Assembly (NCBI GenBank): GCA_014523595.1
Contig: JAATVN010000152.1
Span: 1-7,541 of the forward strand
Direction of reading: 5' to 3'
DNA from: Nitrososphaerales archaeon TH5888
GTDB taxonomy: Archaea; Thermoproteota; Nitrososphaeria; Nitrososphaerales; Nitrososphaeraceae
Length of the DNA stretch: 7,541 nt
Shown: positions 1 to 5,916 of the stretch, piece after piece
Numbering within the stretch: position 1 is the stretch's first letter
Layout of the letters: every line of letters starts with the position of its first letter
Position numbers and translations under genes: made by a program
The notes under the pieces: generated by a model
Databases searched by the model: none
Told to the model about the DNA's origin: nothing
What the model saw: the letters and a program-made list of their open reading frames with translations, nothing else

Positions 1-583
1 ATTTTTTTGCGACTTCCTTACTAATTTTAGAAAACATGGTATCTCCAACTCTCATAACATTTGATTTGTGAACACAAACTACGCTTTTTTTAGCGTCTCT
101 TCTCAAGGCCTCTTCAAAGGCATACTCTGCAATTTTTCTTGACGCCTCTGCGGTTGTTAGTCTTAAGCCTATGACTGCTTCATCTCCAATCTGAAATTCC
201 CATCCCAAATAGAGATCTTCCGTGTTTTCTCGGACAACTACTAAATCCACCGATGGATGAAGAGATTTTACATTTGGATATGATTTTGCCGGTCTAATAT
301 TGGCATATAGATCGAAATATCGCCTTAGTACTAGTATTACTTCTGCCGCATGTTCCCCTACAGGTGCCTTGAGACAAACATCTGATTTTTTTATGTTCTC
401 AAATGAAAAATCCGGGAGTGCCATATTGTACTTTACCAATGCATTATCTCCTGCCTCTACATTAACTATATCAAACTTTATGCCAGAGTATTCACTGATA
501 CTGTCAAGTAACATTTGACCTGAGTTAGCAAGATCAGGACCAATTCCGTCGCCATTAACTAATGAAATACTATATTTCGTCAA
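1..583 (-). CDS. leuB: 3-isopropylmalate dehydrogenase (isocitrate/isopropylmalate dehydrogenase family), 3' end cut off by window edge
   Basis: Translating the minus strand from a TTG at 583 gives 194 residues running off the window; the C-terminal part is missing. The product should oxidatively decarboxylate 3-isopropylmalate with NAD in leucine synthesis. Seen: N-terminal GDGIGPD (residues 11-17), the substrate arginines R87 and R97 in LRRYFDLYANIRP, R118 in VVREN, Y125 in TEDLY, and K173 in HKSN. By hand alignment to Thermus LeuB these match R94, R104, R132, Y139 and K185. Residues I83 and L84 fall where Thermus has the Leu pair that contacts the isopropyl group, favouring isopropylmalate over isocitrate. 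TTG is chosen because an in-frame TGA lies two codons upstream, AAGGTC sits 7 bases before it, and the next ATG would remove the GDGIGPD motif. It follows leuA by 27 bases, the last visible gene of the operon. A related beta-decarboxylating dehydrogenase remains possible. Confidence 0.88.
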   Translation of the reverse strand, partial: MTKYSISLVNGDGIGPDLANSGQMLLDSISEYSGIKFDIVNVEAGDNALVKYNMALPDFSFENIKKSDVCLKAPVGEHAAEVILVLRRYFDLYANIRPAKSYPNVKSLHPSVDLVVVRENTEDLYLGWEFQIGDEAVIGLRLTTAEASRKIAEYAFEEALRRDAKKSVVCVHKSNVMRVGDTMFSKISKEVAKK

Positions 584-590
584 TACTCAT

Positions 591-596
591 GACCTT
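591..596 (-). promoter_or_regulatory. Ribosome binding site deciding the TTG start of leuB
   Basis: Minus-strand AAGGTC lies 7 bases before the TTG at 583. An ATG at 590 touches this site directly and opens only a 6-codon reading frame ending in TAG, so it is a poor start. The spacing supports TTG. Confidence 0.5.
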
Positions 597-610
597 GAGC
601 TAAACAGATT

Positions 611-2119
611 TTAATTTTTTGAATACAGTACTTTTCTCAACATGAGTTTGTTTACTGCGTCTATCATTGCTTCTACCGATGCAACCACCACGTCTTCGCC
701 TGATTTTCTGGAAGATACAACGTTACCATCTAGATCCTCCGCCTTTATAGTAACTTCAGCCATTGCGTCTGATCCCCCTGTTATAGATCCAAGTCGATAT
801 TCTCTTATGCGAATATTTGCCATATCTACTGCAATTTTTTGTATGGCTTTAAGTGCCGCATCTACAGGACCAACCCCGGTTTCTGATGCAACCAAGTCTT
901 TCCCATGGGTATTCAATCTTATAACTGCCGTCGGAATGATATTCATGCCAGTAATAATATGAAAATCATAAAGTTTGAATTTCTCCTCGAATTTAGAATT
1001 GCCCATTACTTCGCTTGCAATTGACAAAAGTTGTGAAGTAGTAATAGACTTCCCTTTATCAGCGATGTCCTTCTGCTTTTCAATTATTTTATGTAATTGT
1101 TCCTCTGTAGGTTCGATTCCAAAATCAGTTAAAATTGCACGAATTCCATGAGTTCCTGCATGCTTTCCTGCCTGAAGCCATCTTTTTCTACCAACCAATT
1201 CGGGACTTATTGGTTCGTATGTAAGTGGATTATTTATGATTCCATGAGTATGAATTCCTGATTCGTGACCAAAAGCGTTTTCTCCGATAATAGCCTTGTT
1301 TGGTTGAACTATAACACCCATTGTATTTGAAACAAACTTTGAAATTTCATACAGCAAATTTACTTTTATACTATGTCTTTTAGAATACAGACACTGCAAA
1401 GCCATAACAAATTCTTCCAATGAAGCATTTCCTGCTCTTTCACCAATTCCGTTAATGGTAACATGTGCACAAGATGCTCCTGCATTTATTGCCGCTATAG
1501 AATTTGCAACAGCAAGACCAAAATCATCATGACAATGTACACTAATTGGAGTGTTCATTTTTGATCTTATTTCCTGAACTAGTGAAGTAAAATACTCTGG
1601 TGTCGAATATCCAACGGTATCTGGAATATCTATTCTATCTGCACCCGAATCAGTTACTGCCTTAAAGACATCAATAAGAAATTTTCTATCAGATCTTGTT
1701 GCGTCTTCCGCGGAAAATTCGACTTTTAATCCATGCATCTTTGCATATTCTACGGCCCATAGTGCTTTTTCCAAAACCTGCTCCCGTGACATTTTTAGTT
1801 TGTATTGCATATGAATATCAGAAGTGGCAATAAATGTATGAACATAATCTACACCGCAATCCATAGCTGAATCTATGTCTGATTGAACAGTTCTAGCCAA
1901 GGCACAGACTTCTGTGTCCAGTTTCTGTCTTACAATGCTCTTTATTCCTTCCTTTTCGCCGTCAGATACCACTGGGAATCCAGCTTCGATTGTGTCTACA
2001 CCCAGTTCAGACAGTTTTATTGCAATGTTGAGTTTTTGTTCTGGTGTTATAGAAACACCTGGTGTCTGCTCACCATCTCTTAATGTTGTATCAAATATCC
2101 TTACTTTTTGAGATTCCAT
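611..2119 (-). CDS. leuA: 2-isopropylmalate synthase (or citramalate synthase), LeuA family
   Basis: 502 residues, normal full length for a LeuA/CimA enzyme, which condenses acetyl-CoA with 2-ketoisovalerate (LeuA) or pyruvate (CimA). Seen: TIM-barrel start FDTTLRDGEQTPG (9-21) with the metal/catalytic R14-D15; metal-binding HCHDD (195-199); GIGERAGNASLEE (224-236); linker-subdomain ESGIHTHG (286-293); and a C-terminal allosteric LeuA dimer domain from about 385 with GVGPVDAA (415-422) and ITGGSDAMAEV (446-456), which normally binds the end-product amino acid. Two places differ from textbook LeuA: HCHDD rather than HCHND, and GKHAGTHG (318-325) rather than GKHSGR. The start ATG at 2119 has a strong GAGAGGAGAG site shortly upstream, inside the end of ilvN. 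Co-transcription with leuB favours LeuA; a CimA role feeding isoleucine synthesis cannot be excluded from sequence alone. Confidence 0.9.
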   Translation of the reverse strand: MESQKVRIFDTTLRDGEQTPGVSITPEQKLNIAIKLSELGVDTIEAGFPVVSDGEKEGIKSIVRQKLDTEVCALARTVQSDIDSAMDCGVDYVHTFIATSDIHMQYKLKMSREQVLEKALWAVEYAKMHGLKVEFSAEDATRSDRKFLIDVFKAVTDSGADRIDIPDTVGYSTPEYFTSLVQEIRSKMNTPISVHCHDDFGLAVANSIAAINAGASCAHVTINGIGERAGNASLEEFVMALQCLYSKRHSIKVNLLYEISKFVSNTMGVIVQPNKAIIGENAFGHESGIHTHGIINNPLTYEPISPELVGRKRWLQAGKHAGTHGIRAILTDFGIEPTEEQLHKIIEKQKDIADKGKSITTSQLLSIASEVMGNSKFEEKFKLYDFHIITGMNIIPTAVIRLNTHGKDLVASETGVGPVDAALKAIQKIAVDMANIRIREYRLGSITGGSDAMAEVTIKAEDLDGNVVSSRKSGEDVVVASVEAMIDAVNKLMLRKVLYSKN

Positions 2120-2122
2120 GAA

Positions 2123-2629
2123 TTACTCTCCTCTCTGAAGAGCGGATACACCCGTCCTAGCCATTTCTACTATATCATATTGTATGATTAGATTCTTAAA
2201 TGCATCTATTTTATCTGGAGTTCCAATTACTTCCACGGTCACAGACTCCTTTCCTATATCCAAGATATTTGCTCTAAACACGTTGGCAAAATTAATGATT
2301 TCATTCCTATTTGTAAAGTCTTTGGCTCTTATCTTTATCAATGCTAACTCTCTATAAACAGTATTATTGATGTCAAGGACCTCTACTTCAACAATATCAA
2401 TAAGTTTTCTCAATTGTTTAACTAGTTGATCAAGAATAGCTTCGTCTATCCTTGTTGTTATTGTCATTCTAGACAAGTCCGGTTTTTCGGTAATCCCTAC
2501 TGTAATACTCTCTATATTGAAATTTCTTGCACGAAAGAGATTGGTAATGCGAAATAACACACCTGGTTTGTTTTCAACTAGGGATGAAATGATATACAGT
2601 GGTTTACTTTTCAATTCTCTAGAGCTCAT
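2123..2629 (-). CDS. ilvN: Acetolactate synthase small (regulatory) subunit
   Basis: 168 residues, the usual length of an IlvN/IlvH protein. It binds the catalytic subunit encoded just upstream, raises its activity and confers feedback inhibition by valine. Seen: an N-terminal ACT domain (about 10-82) starting PLYIISSLVENKPGVLFRI, and a C-terminal small-subunit domain (about 90-165) with RELALIKI and a closing EMARTGVSALQRGE. N20, G23 and N38 have the same spacing as N11, G14 and N29, the valine-site residues of E. coli IlvH, so valine regulation is plausible (hand alignment). The ATG at 2629 follows the ilvB stop by 3 bases with AGGTG about 8 bases upstream; leuA starts 3 bases after its stop. 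This tight packing implies translation coupled along one mRNA. ACT domains elsewhere do other jobs, but context settles this one. Confidence 0.95.
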   Translation of the reverse strand: MSSRELKSKPLYIISSLVENKPGVLFRITNLFRARNFNIESITVGITEKPDLSRMTITTRIDEAILDQLVKQLRKLIDIVEVEVLDINNTVYRELALIKIRAKDFTNRNEIINFANVFRANILDIGKESVTVEVIGTPDKIDAFKNLIIQYDIVEMARTGVSALQRGE

Positions 2630-2632
2630 GTG

Positions 2633-4336
2633 CTATGCACCTGTTATCATATCCTTAAGTCCGGTACCGGGAGCAACAAATGGATAGACGTCTTCTTCCG
2701 GATCGATCCTAATGTCAATTACAGTTGCAACCTCTGTTTTAAGTGCGCTTTTTATTGCTTTTTCTAGCTCGTCCATTGATTGGACGCTAAAGCCGCTTGC
2801 TCCATATGCTTCTGCAATCTTGACATAATCAGGACAACTTTTTTGATGTACCCCCATATATCGTCTATCATAAAAAGTTCTCTGCCACTGTGCAACCATA
2901 CCCAACATATCATTGTTCAACAAGAATACTATTACCGGTAAATTCTCTAATACAGAAACTGCCAATGAATTTTCAGTCATGTTAAATGAACCATCACCAG
3001 CAACGTCTACAACGTGGACATCTGGTCTAGCAGCCTTTGCGCCTATTGATGCGGGAAATCCAAATCCCATTGTTCCCAATCCAGTGGAGCTAAAGAAGGT
3101 CCCAGGGGAGATAACATCAAAGTGCAATGAAGTCCACATTTGACACTGTCCCACTTCCGTTGTTACTATCGATTCAGCAGGCAGCAGCTCTCTCAATTTT
3201 TTCAGTGCTTTTCTGGCAGTCACCTCTCTAGGGTAATCTTTGATATTTTGCGAAAAATAATCTATTAGCTCTCTTCTTCTTTTAAGCCAAGGGTTCTCGG
3301 TGTTTTTCTTGACAGCCACTTTTGATAACATTTTAGCCATAGTTCTAAGTGCTGACTTTACATCACCAACGATGGCAATGTCTACTGATTTGTTTTTCCC
3401 TATTTCAGCTGGGTCTATATCAAGATGTATGATATTCATTCCTTTACCAAATTCATCAAACCTTCCTACAGAACGATCTGAAAATCTAGCGCCTACAGCA
3501 AGTATGCAATCTGCTTCAAGTATGATTCTGTTTGCTTCTGCGTGTCCATGCATCCCTATTGGACCCATTGCCAGAGGGTGGTTTTCAGGAAAAGCTCCCT
3601 TCCCCTTAAATGTAGTAACAACAGGTGCCATAATTAATTCAGCTACTGCTTGAAGTTCTGAGAAAGCTCCGGACAAAATAACTCCACCGCCCGCCATGAT
3701 GATTGGCTGCTGCGCAGAAACTAAGAGTTCAACTGCTTTTCCAACATTAGATAGGTCGGGATCAACTATTGGTTTGTATCCCCTCACTTTAATGAGATCT
3801 GGAAATGGTATTTCAGTAACATCTTGCTGTACATCTTTTGGAATATCAATTAGAACTGGTCCTGGTCTACCACTTTCTGCGATATAGAACGACTTTTTTA
3901 CAACTTCCGGGATTTCCGTTGCGTATCTGGGCTGAAAAGCATATTTTGTGCATGGATTAGCAACACCAATAATATCTGTTTCTTGAAATGCATCTTTTCC
4001 TATCATATTCAATGGTACTTGACCAGTTATCGCAATTAGAGGAGAAGAATCTGCATAAGCTGTGGCTATACCGGTAATTAGGTTTGTTGCACCTGGCCCA
4101 GATGTTGCTAGACACACTCCAGCTTTCCTTTTTATTCTGGCATAACCATCAGCCATATGAGCAGCAGACTGTTCATGTCTTACCAAAACGTGCCTAAATT
4201 TAGCGTCAACCAACGCATCATAAATTGGCAAATTTGCCCCACCTGGAAGTCCGAAAACTATGTCAACACCCTCTTTCTCCAGGGAATTCATAAGTGCTTT
4301 AGCACCACTCATTTCAGACATTGTACGAATATTCAT
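2633..4336 (-). CDS. ilvB: Acetolactate synthase large (catalytic) subunit
   Basis: 567 residues, full length. This cytosolic thiamine-diphosphate enzyme joins two pyruvates to acetolactate (valine, leucine) or pyruvate with 2-ketobutyrate (isoleucine). Seen: N-terminal PYR domain with GLPGGANLPIYDAL and catalytic Glu55 in VRHEQ; TSGPGATN (78-85); GQVPLNMIGKDAFQETD (105-121); central FAD-type domain with GGGVILSGA and VGARFSDR (281-288); C-terminal PP domain with the ThDP/Mg motif GDGS (447-450) to NN (474-475) and MVAQWQ (480-485). It is the first gene of the operon. The longest reading frame starts at 4336, used for the numbering here, but the TATA box at 4347-4354 is too near that codon. 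ATG at 4321 (Met6) or 4312 (Met9) fits the promoter and the family's short N-terminus better. Other ThDP enzymes such as glyoxylate carboligase look similar; the adjacent ilvN makes the call firm. Confidence 0.96.
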   Translation of the reverse strand: MNIRTMSEMSGAKALMNSLEKEGVDIVFGLPGGANLPIYDALVDAKFRHVLVRHEQSAAHMADGYARIKRKAGVCLATSGPGATNLITGIATAYADSSPLIAITGQVPLNMIGKDAFQETDIIGVANPCTKYAFQPRYATEIPEVVKKSFYIAESGRPGPVLIDIPKDVQQDVTEIPFPDLIKVRGYKPIVDPDLSNVGKAVELLVSAQQPIIMAGGGVILSGAFSELQAVAELIMAPVVTTFKGKGAFPENHPLAMGPIGMHGHAEANRIILEADCILAVGARFSDRSVGRFDEFGKGMNIIHLDIDPAEIGKNKSVDIAIVGDVKSALRTMAKMLSKVAVKKNTENPWLKRRRELIDYFSQNIKDYPREVTARKALKKLRELLPAESIVTTEVGQCQMWTSLHFDVISPGTFFSSTGLGTMGFGFPASIGAKAARPDVHVVDVAGDGSFNMTENSLAVSVLENLPVIVFLLNNDMLGMVAQWQRTFYDRRYMGVHQKSCPDYVKIAEAYGASGFSVQSMDELEKAIKSALKTEVATVIDIRIDPEEDVYPFVAPGTGLKDMITGA

Positions 4337-4346
4337 TGATACTTCA

Positions 4347-4354
4347 TATATATA
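4347..4354 (-). promoter_or_regulatory. TATA box of the ilvB-ilvN-leuA-leuB operon
   Basis: Minus-strand TATATATA. Archaeal transcription usually starts about 26 bases downstream of the box centre, here near 4324-4325. That lies downstream of the ATG at 4336 and a few bases before the ATG at 4321, which suggests a near-leaderless mRNA starting at Met6. Placement by eye. Confidence 0.6.
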
Positions 4355-4363
4355 CTCGTTGTC

Positions 4364-4390
4364 AATTCATCCAGGGATATAGGATGAGTT
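4364..4390. promoter_or_regulatory. Imperfect dyad upstream of the ilvB TATA box, candidate operator
   Basis: AATTCATCC and GGATGAGTT face each other across a 9-base spacer (8 of 9 pairs match; TCATCC/GGATGA is perfect). The dyad ends about 10 bases upstream of the ilvB TATA box, where archaeal activators and Lrp-type regulators often bind. Its role in branched-chain amino acid control is inference. Confidence 0.4.
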
Positions 4391-4463
4391 ATCCGTCTTG
4401 GCTTTCCGAATAAACGAACGAAGATTTATCACCATAATCTGAAATTCAGGTGTCTTGTAAAGA

Positions 4464-4471
4464 TTAAAGTA
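4464..4471 (+). promoter_or_regulatory. Possible TATA element of rpiA
   Basis: TTAAAGTA is centred about 29 bases before the rpiA ATG at 4497, consistent with a leaderless or very short-leader mRNA. No Shine-Dalgarno sequence is seen directly before the ATG (TTTTAACCAC). The match is weak. Confidence 0.35.
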
Positions 4472-4496
4472 CACATTAATAGTTCCTTTTAACCAC

Positions 4497-5204
4497 ATGA
4501 GTTCAGGTAACAAGAACCATCAATTTTTTAATGATAGCAAGTACGTCGCACTTTCTCAGGATTTTTTTAAGAAATACATTTCTAAAGGAAGTACTATCGG
4601 ATTAGGGAGCGGAAGCACAGTAGAGAAAATTGTCCGAAATTTTGGACTATTGGAATATAAAGATACATTGGAATTTGTTGTTACATCTCTTCAAATAAGA
4701 ATCGTTTCTGAATGCATAGGGTTAAAGATAATTGATCAAAAAGATGGAAATATTGATGTTGTCTTGGATGGAGCTGATCAGATAGATTCCGGTTTTAACA
4801 TGATAAAGGGCGGTGGTGGAGCTCTGCTGAAGGAGAAGATATTGATTTCATCGGCAAAAAAATTTGTTGTTTTCGCTCAGGCTAACAAATTTGTAGATAA
4901 ATTTAGCATGGCGATTCCTATAGAGGTTACTCCGTTTGGAAGGATCTTTGTGATGAGACAGCTAGAGAAAATCGGAGGTTTACCAAGGATGCGTATGTTA
5001 GATAAAGGCTATCCATTCGTAACTGAGAATGGCAATATAATTTACGATACTTTATTACCAAAGTATGATAACATCAAGGAGACTGAGAAGGATCTGAAAA
5101 ATATACCGGGTGTTATTGAAGTAGGACTATTTACGAATCATGCTGATTCTTATTATAAGATACACAGCGAAAATGATTTTGAATCAATAATACCTAGTCT
5201 GTAG
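4497..5204 (+). CDS. rpiA: Ribose-5-phosphate isomerase A
   Basis: 235 residues, close to the family's usual length. It interconverts ribose-5-phosphate and ribulose-5-phosphate in the cytosol, supplying ribose for nucleotides and histidine. Seen: the phosphate-binding GLGSGST (35-41); DGADQID (91-97), matching E. coli D81/D84; K104 followed by GGGGALLKEK, with the catalytic glutamate at E113 (E. coli E103); and the C-terminal IPGVIEVGLF (203-212) with HAD (215-217). Most relatives read GADEID, so Q95 is a mild variant next to the active site. The first ~12 residues (MSSGNKNHQFFN) are an extension relative to E. coli. ATG 4497 is the only ATG before the glycine loop. The gene is divergent from ilvB, with 160 bases between, and ends in two tandem TAG codons. 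Operation as the ribose isomerase is near certain. Confidence 0.96.
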   Translation: MSSGNKNHQFFNDSKYVALSQDFFKKYISKGSTIGLGSGSTVEKIVRNFGLLEYKDTLEFVVTSLQIRIVSECIGLKIIDQKDGNIDVVLDGADQIDSGFNMIKGGGGALLKEKILISSAKKFVVFAQANKFVDKFSMAIPIEVTPFGRIFVMRQLEKIGGLPRMRMLDKGYPFVTENGNIIYDTLLPKYDNIKETEKDLKNIPGVIEVGLFTNHADSYYKIHSENDFESIIPSL

Positions 5205-5209
5205 TAGAG

Positions 5210-5225
5210 AATCATCTGAATGATT
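5210..5225. repeat. Short perfect inverted repeat after rpiA
   Basis: AATCAT-CTGA-ATGATT can form a 6-bp hairpin with a 4-base loop, 6 bases past the rpiA stop. It lies between two convergent genes (rpiA and the zinc-ribbon gene). No T-tract follows on either strand, so a terminator role is only possible. The rest of 5205-5288 shows nothing recognisable. Confidence 0.3.
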
Positions 5226-5288
5226 ATTAAATTGCGCTTCTAGTATAATATAGCACTGATCTGAACGATACCACTCATTTTTGCCGAG

Positions 5289-5477
5289 TCAGACAAATTT
5301 TTCATATCTTCTTTCAGCTGATATCGCAAAGTCAAAAGGATTTAATGAAATTCCGCAACTCTTGCATGTACTGTTTATCGGCTTCAACATATCACGGACA
5401 GATTTCAGGTTTGAAATTCTATTGTTTAAGCTCCCACATTTGTTGCAAACCAATTCAATATTGTAATATGACAACAT
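5289..5477 (-). CDS. Small zinc-ribbon protein, function unknown
   Basis: A 62-residue protein with two CxxC pairs: CNKC (11-14) and CKSC (38-41), each followed by Gly (CNKCG, CKSCG), 23 residues apart. This is the classic four-cysteine zinc-ribbon layout, so it very likely binds one zinc ion. Between the knuckles is a polar linker with several basic residues, and the end is basic (AERRYEKFV). There is no signal peptide or membrane segment, and no other domain. Small proteins of this kind in archaea are variously transcription or RNA-associated; no specific function can be given. The ATG at 5477 lies about 24 bases after a TATA-like TTAGATATTT, with no clear Shine-Dalgarno, which suggests a leaderless mRNA. 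The plus-strand frame over the same bases (5281-5466) has no recognisable motif. The gene converges on rpiA and lies downstream of the YHS gene on the same strand. Confidence 0.72.
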   Translation of the reverse strand: MLSYYNIELVCNKCGSLNNRISNLKSVRDMLKPINSTCKSCGISLNPFDFAISAERRYEKFV

Positions 5478-5495
5478 GAAATTACATACAGTACC

Positions 5496-5505
5496 AAATA
5501 TCTAA
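5496..5505 (-). promoter_or_regulatory. TATA-like element of the zinc-ribbon gene
   Basis: Minus-strand TTAGATATTT is centred about 24 bases before the ATG at 5477. The spacing fits a leaderless archaeal transcript but is slightly short. Confidence 0.4.
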
Positions 5506-5514
5506 TGTTAGGTT

Positions 5515-5541
5515 AATTAGTTATGACTAGAGAAACTAATT
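5515..5541. repeat. Perfect 8-bp inverted repeat, candidate operator
   Basis: AATTAGTT (5515-5522) and AACTAATT (5534-5541) form a perfect dyad with an 11-base spacer. It sits just upstream of the TATA-like element of the minus-strand zinc-ribbon gene and downstream of the YHS gene. The arm spacing suits a dimeric regulator binding two successive turns of the helix. Its function is inferred. Confidence 0.4.
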
Positions 5542-5543
5542 CA

Positions 5544-5564
5544 TGTAACAATTTTTTAGTTACA
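5544..5564 (-). terminator. Hairpin directly after the YHS gene, possible terminator
   Basis: TGTAAC and GTTACA are perfect 6-bp arms with a 9-base loop, starting 5 bases after the YHS stop codon (5570-5572). On the minus strand the loop is A-rich, and no U-tract follows the stem, so it is not a typical terminator. It may instead mark the mRNA end or a binding site. Confidence 0.3.
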
Positions 5565-5569
5565 ATATG

Positions 5570-5713
5570 CTACTTTTTTAAATATTTTCTAGGCTTTCTT
5601 GAAAAGATGCTCTTGCAACCCTCACAGCAAAAATAGTATTTCCTGCCATTATACTCATGAATGGTCGCTAGGTCCTCATCCATTTCTATTCCACATACAG
5701 GATCAACCGGCAT
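5570..5713 (-). CDS. Small YHS-domain protein (predicted metal binding)
   Basis: A 47-residue protein, read by translating the minus strand from the ATG at 5713 to the TAG at 5570. It is almost exactly one YHS domain: DPVCGIEM (4-11) at the start, GRKYYFCCEGC (23-33) in the middle and PRKYLKK at the end. Cysteines are at 7, 29, 30 and 33. YHS domains occur alone or attached to heavy-metal P-type ATPases and oxygenases and are thought to bind metal, often copper or other soft metals; the role here is inferred only from that. CC at 29-30 replaces the common CS. A good TATA box (TATAAATA) lies about 27 bases before the ATG, so the mRNA is probably leaderless. The gene is divergent from the wHTH gene. 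A plus-strand frame (5599-5799) covers it but has no motif. Confidence 0.85.
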   Translation of the reverse strand: MPVDPVCGIEMDEDLATIHEYNGRKYYFCCEGCKSIFSRKPRKYLKK

Positions 5714-5736
5714 TAAGCTCTAGTATATTGTGTTTC

Positions 5737-5744
5737 TATTTATA
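5737..5744 (-). promoter_or_regulatory. TATA box of the YHS gene
   Basis: Minus-strand TATAAATA is centred 27 bases before the ATG at 5713, the standard archaeal distance to the transcription start. This implies a leaderless mRNA and supports the gene call. Confidence 0.7.
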
Positions 5745-5773
5745 CTGTGTTCCCCAAAAGCATTCACTGTGTT
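5744..5773 (-). repeat. Direct repeat AACACAGT, 22 bp apart, at the YHS promoter
   Basis: Minus-strand AACACAGT occurs at 5766-5773 and 5744-5751, exactly 22 bp (about two helical turns) apart. The proximal copy abuts or overlaps by one base the TATA box. A further AACACA (5729-5734) lies between the TATA box and the start. This looks like a regulator site at a metal-protein promoter; the assignment is inferred. Confidence 0.4.
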
Positions 5774-5887
5774 TGAGTTCAATATTAGACATAAAATAAA
5801 CCCTAAAGAAAAGTTTATGAATTCTTAAATAATAGTGTCTGTCACATATATTTTCGTAATAATTTTAAAATATTTATTGAGAAAGGC
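5774..5887. other. AT-rich divergent spacer between YHS and wHTH genes
   Basis: No reading frame with a credible start or motif, no tRNA-like structure and no strong repeat was seen here. It holds upstream promoter sequence for both divergent genes. Confidence 0.5.
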
Positions 5888-5895
5888 ATAAATAA
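5888..5895 (+). promoter_or_regulatory. TATA box of the wHTH / PP-loop pair
   Basis: ATAAATAA is centred about 26 bases before the TTG at 5917. Transcription starting at or near 5917 would either be leaderless from that TTG or give a 39-base leader to the ATG at 5956. Confidence 0.55.
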
Positions 5896-5916
5896 TTTAA
5901 TAACTTAAAATTTTCG

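Noticed and set aside
300..518. Plus-strand 72-residue open frame inside leuB
   Set aside because: Antisense to the conserved arginine motifs of the dehydrogenase.
642..962. Plus-strand 106-residue open frame inside leuA
   Set aside because: Antisense shadow of a well-supported enzyme; low-complexity Ser/Thr/Ala composition typical of reverse reading.
3300..3653. Plus-strand 117-residue open frame inside ilvB
   Set aside because: Antisense shadow of the FAD-type domain of IlvB; no motif or ribosome site.
4337..4496. Leader peptide or riboswitch for the ilv operon
   Set aside because: The predicted mRNA start lies at or inside the ilvB frame, leaving no leader; no Leu/Val/Ile-rich small frame is visible.
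5281..5466. Plus-strand 61-residue open frame opposite the zinc-ribbon gene
   Set aside because: No motif; the minus strand gives a clean two-CxxC protein over the same bases.
5599..5799. Plus-strand 66-residue open frame
   Set aside because: It lies antisense to the YHS gene, has no domain or start signal, and the opposite strand carries a recognisable motif with a TATA box.
5205..5916. tRNA, CRISPR array or insertion-sequence ends in the long gap after rpiA
   Set aside because: No cloverleaf-like stem pattern, no regularly spaced long repeats and no transposase fragment or terminal inverted repeats were found; the gap is explained by two small genes and their promoters.
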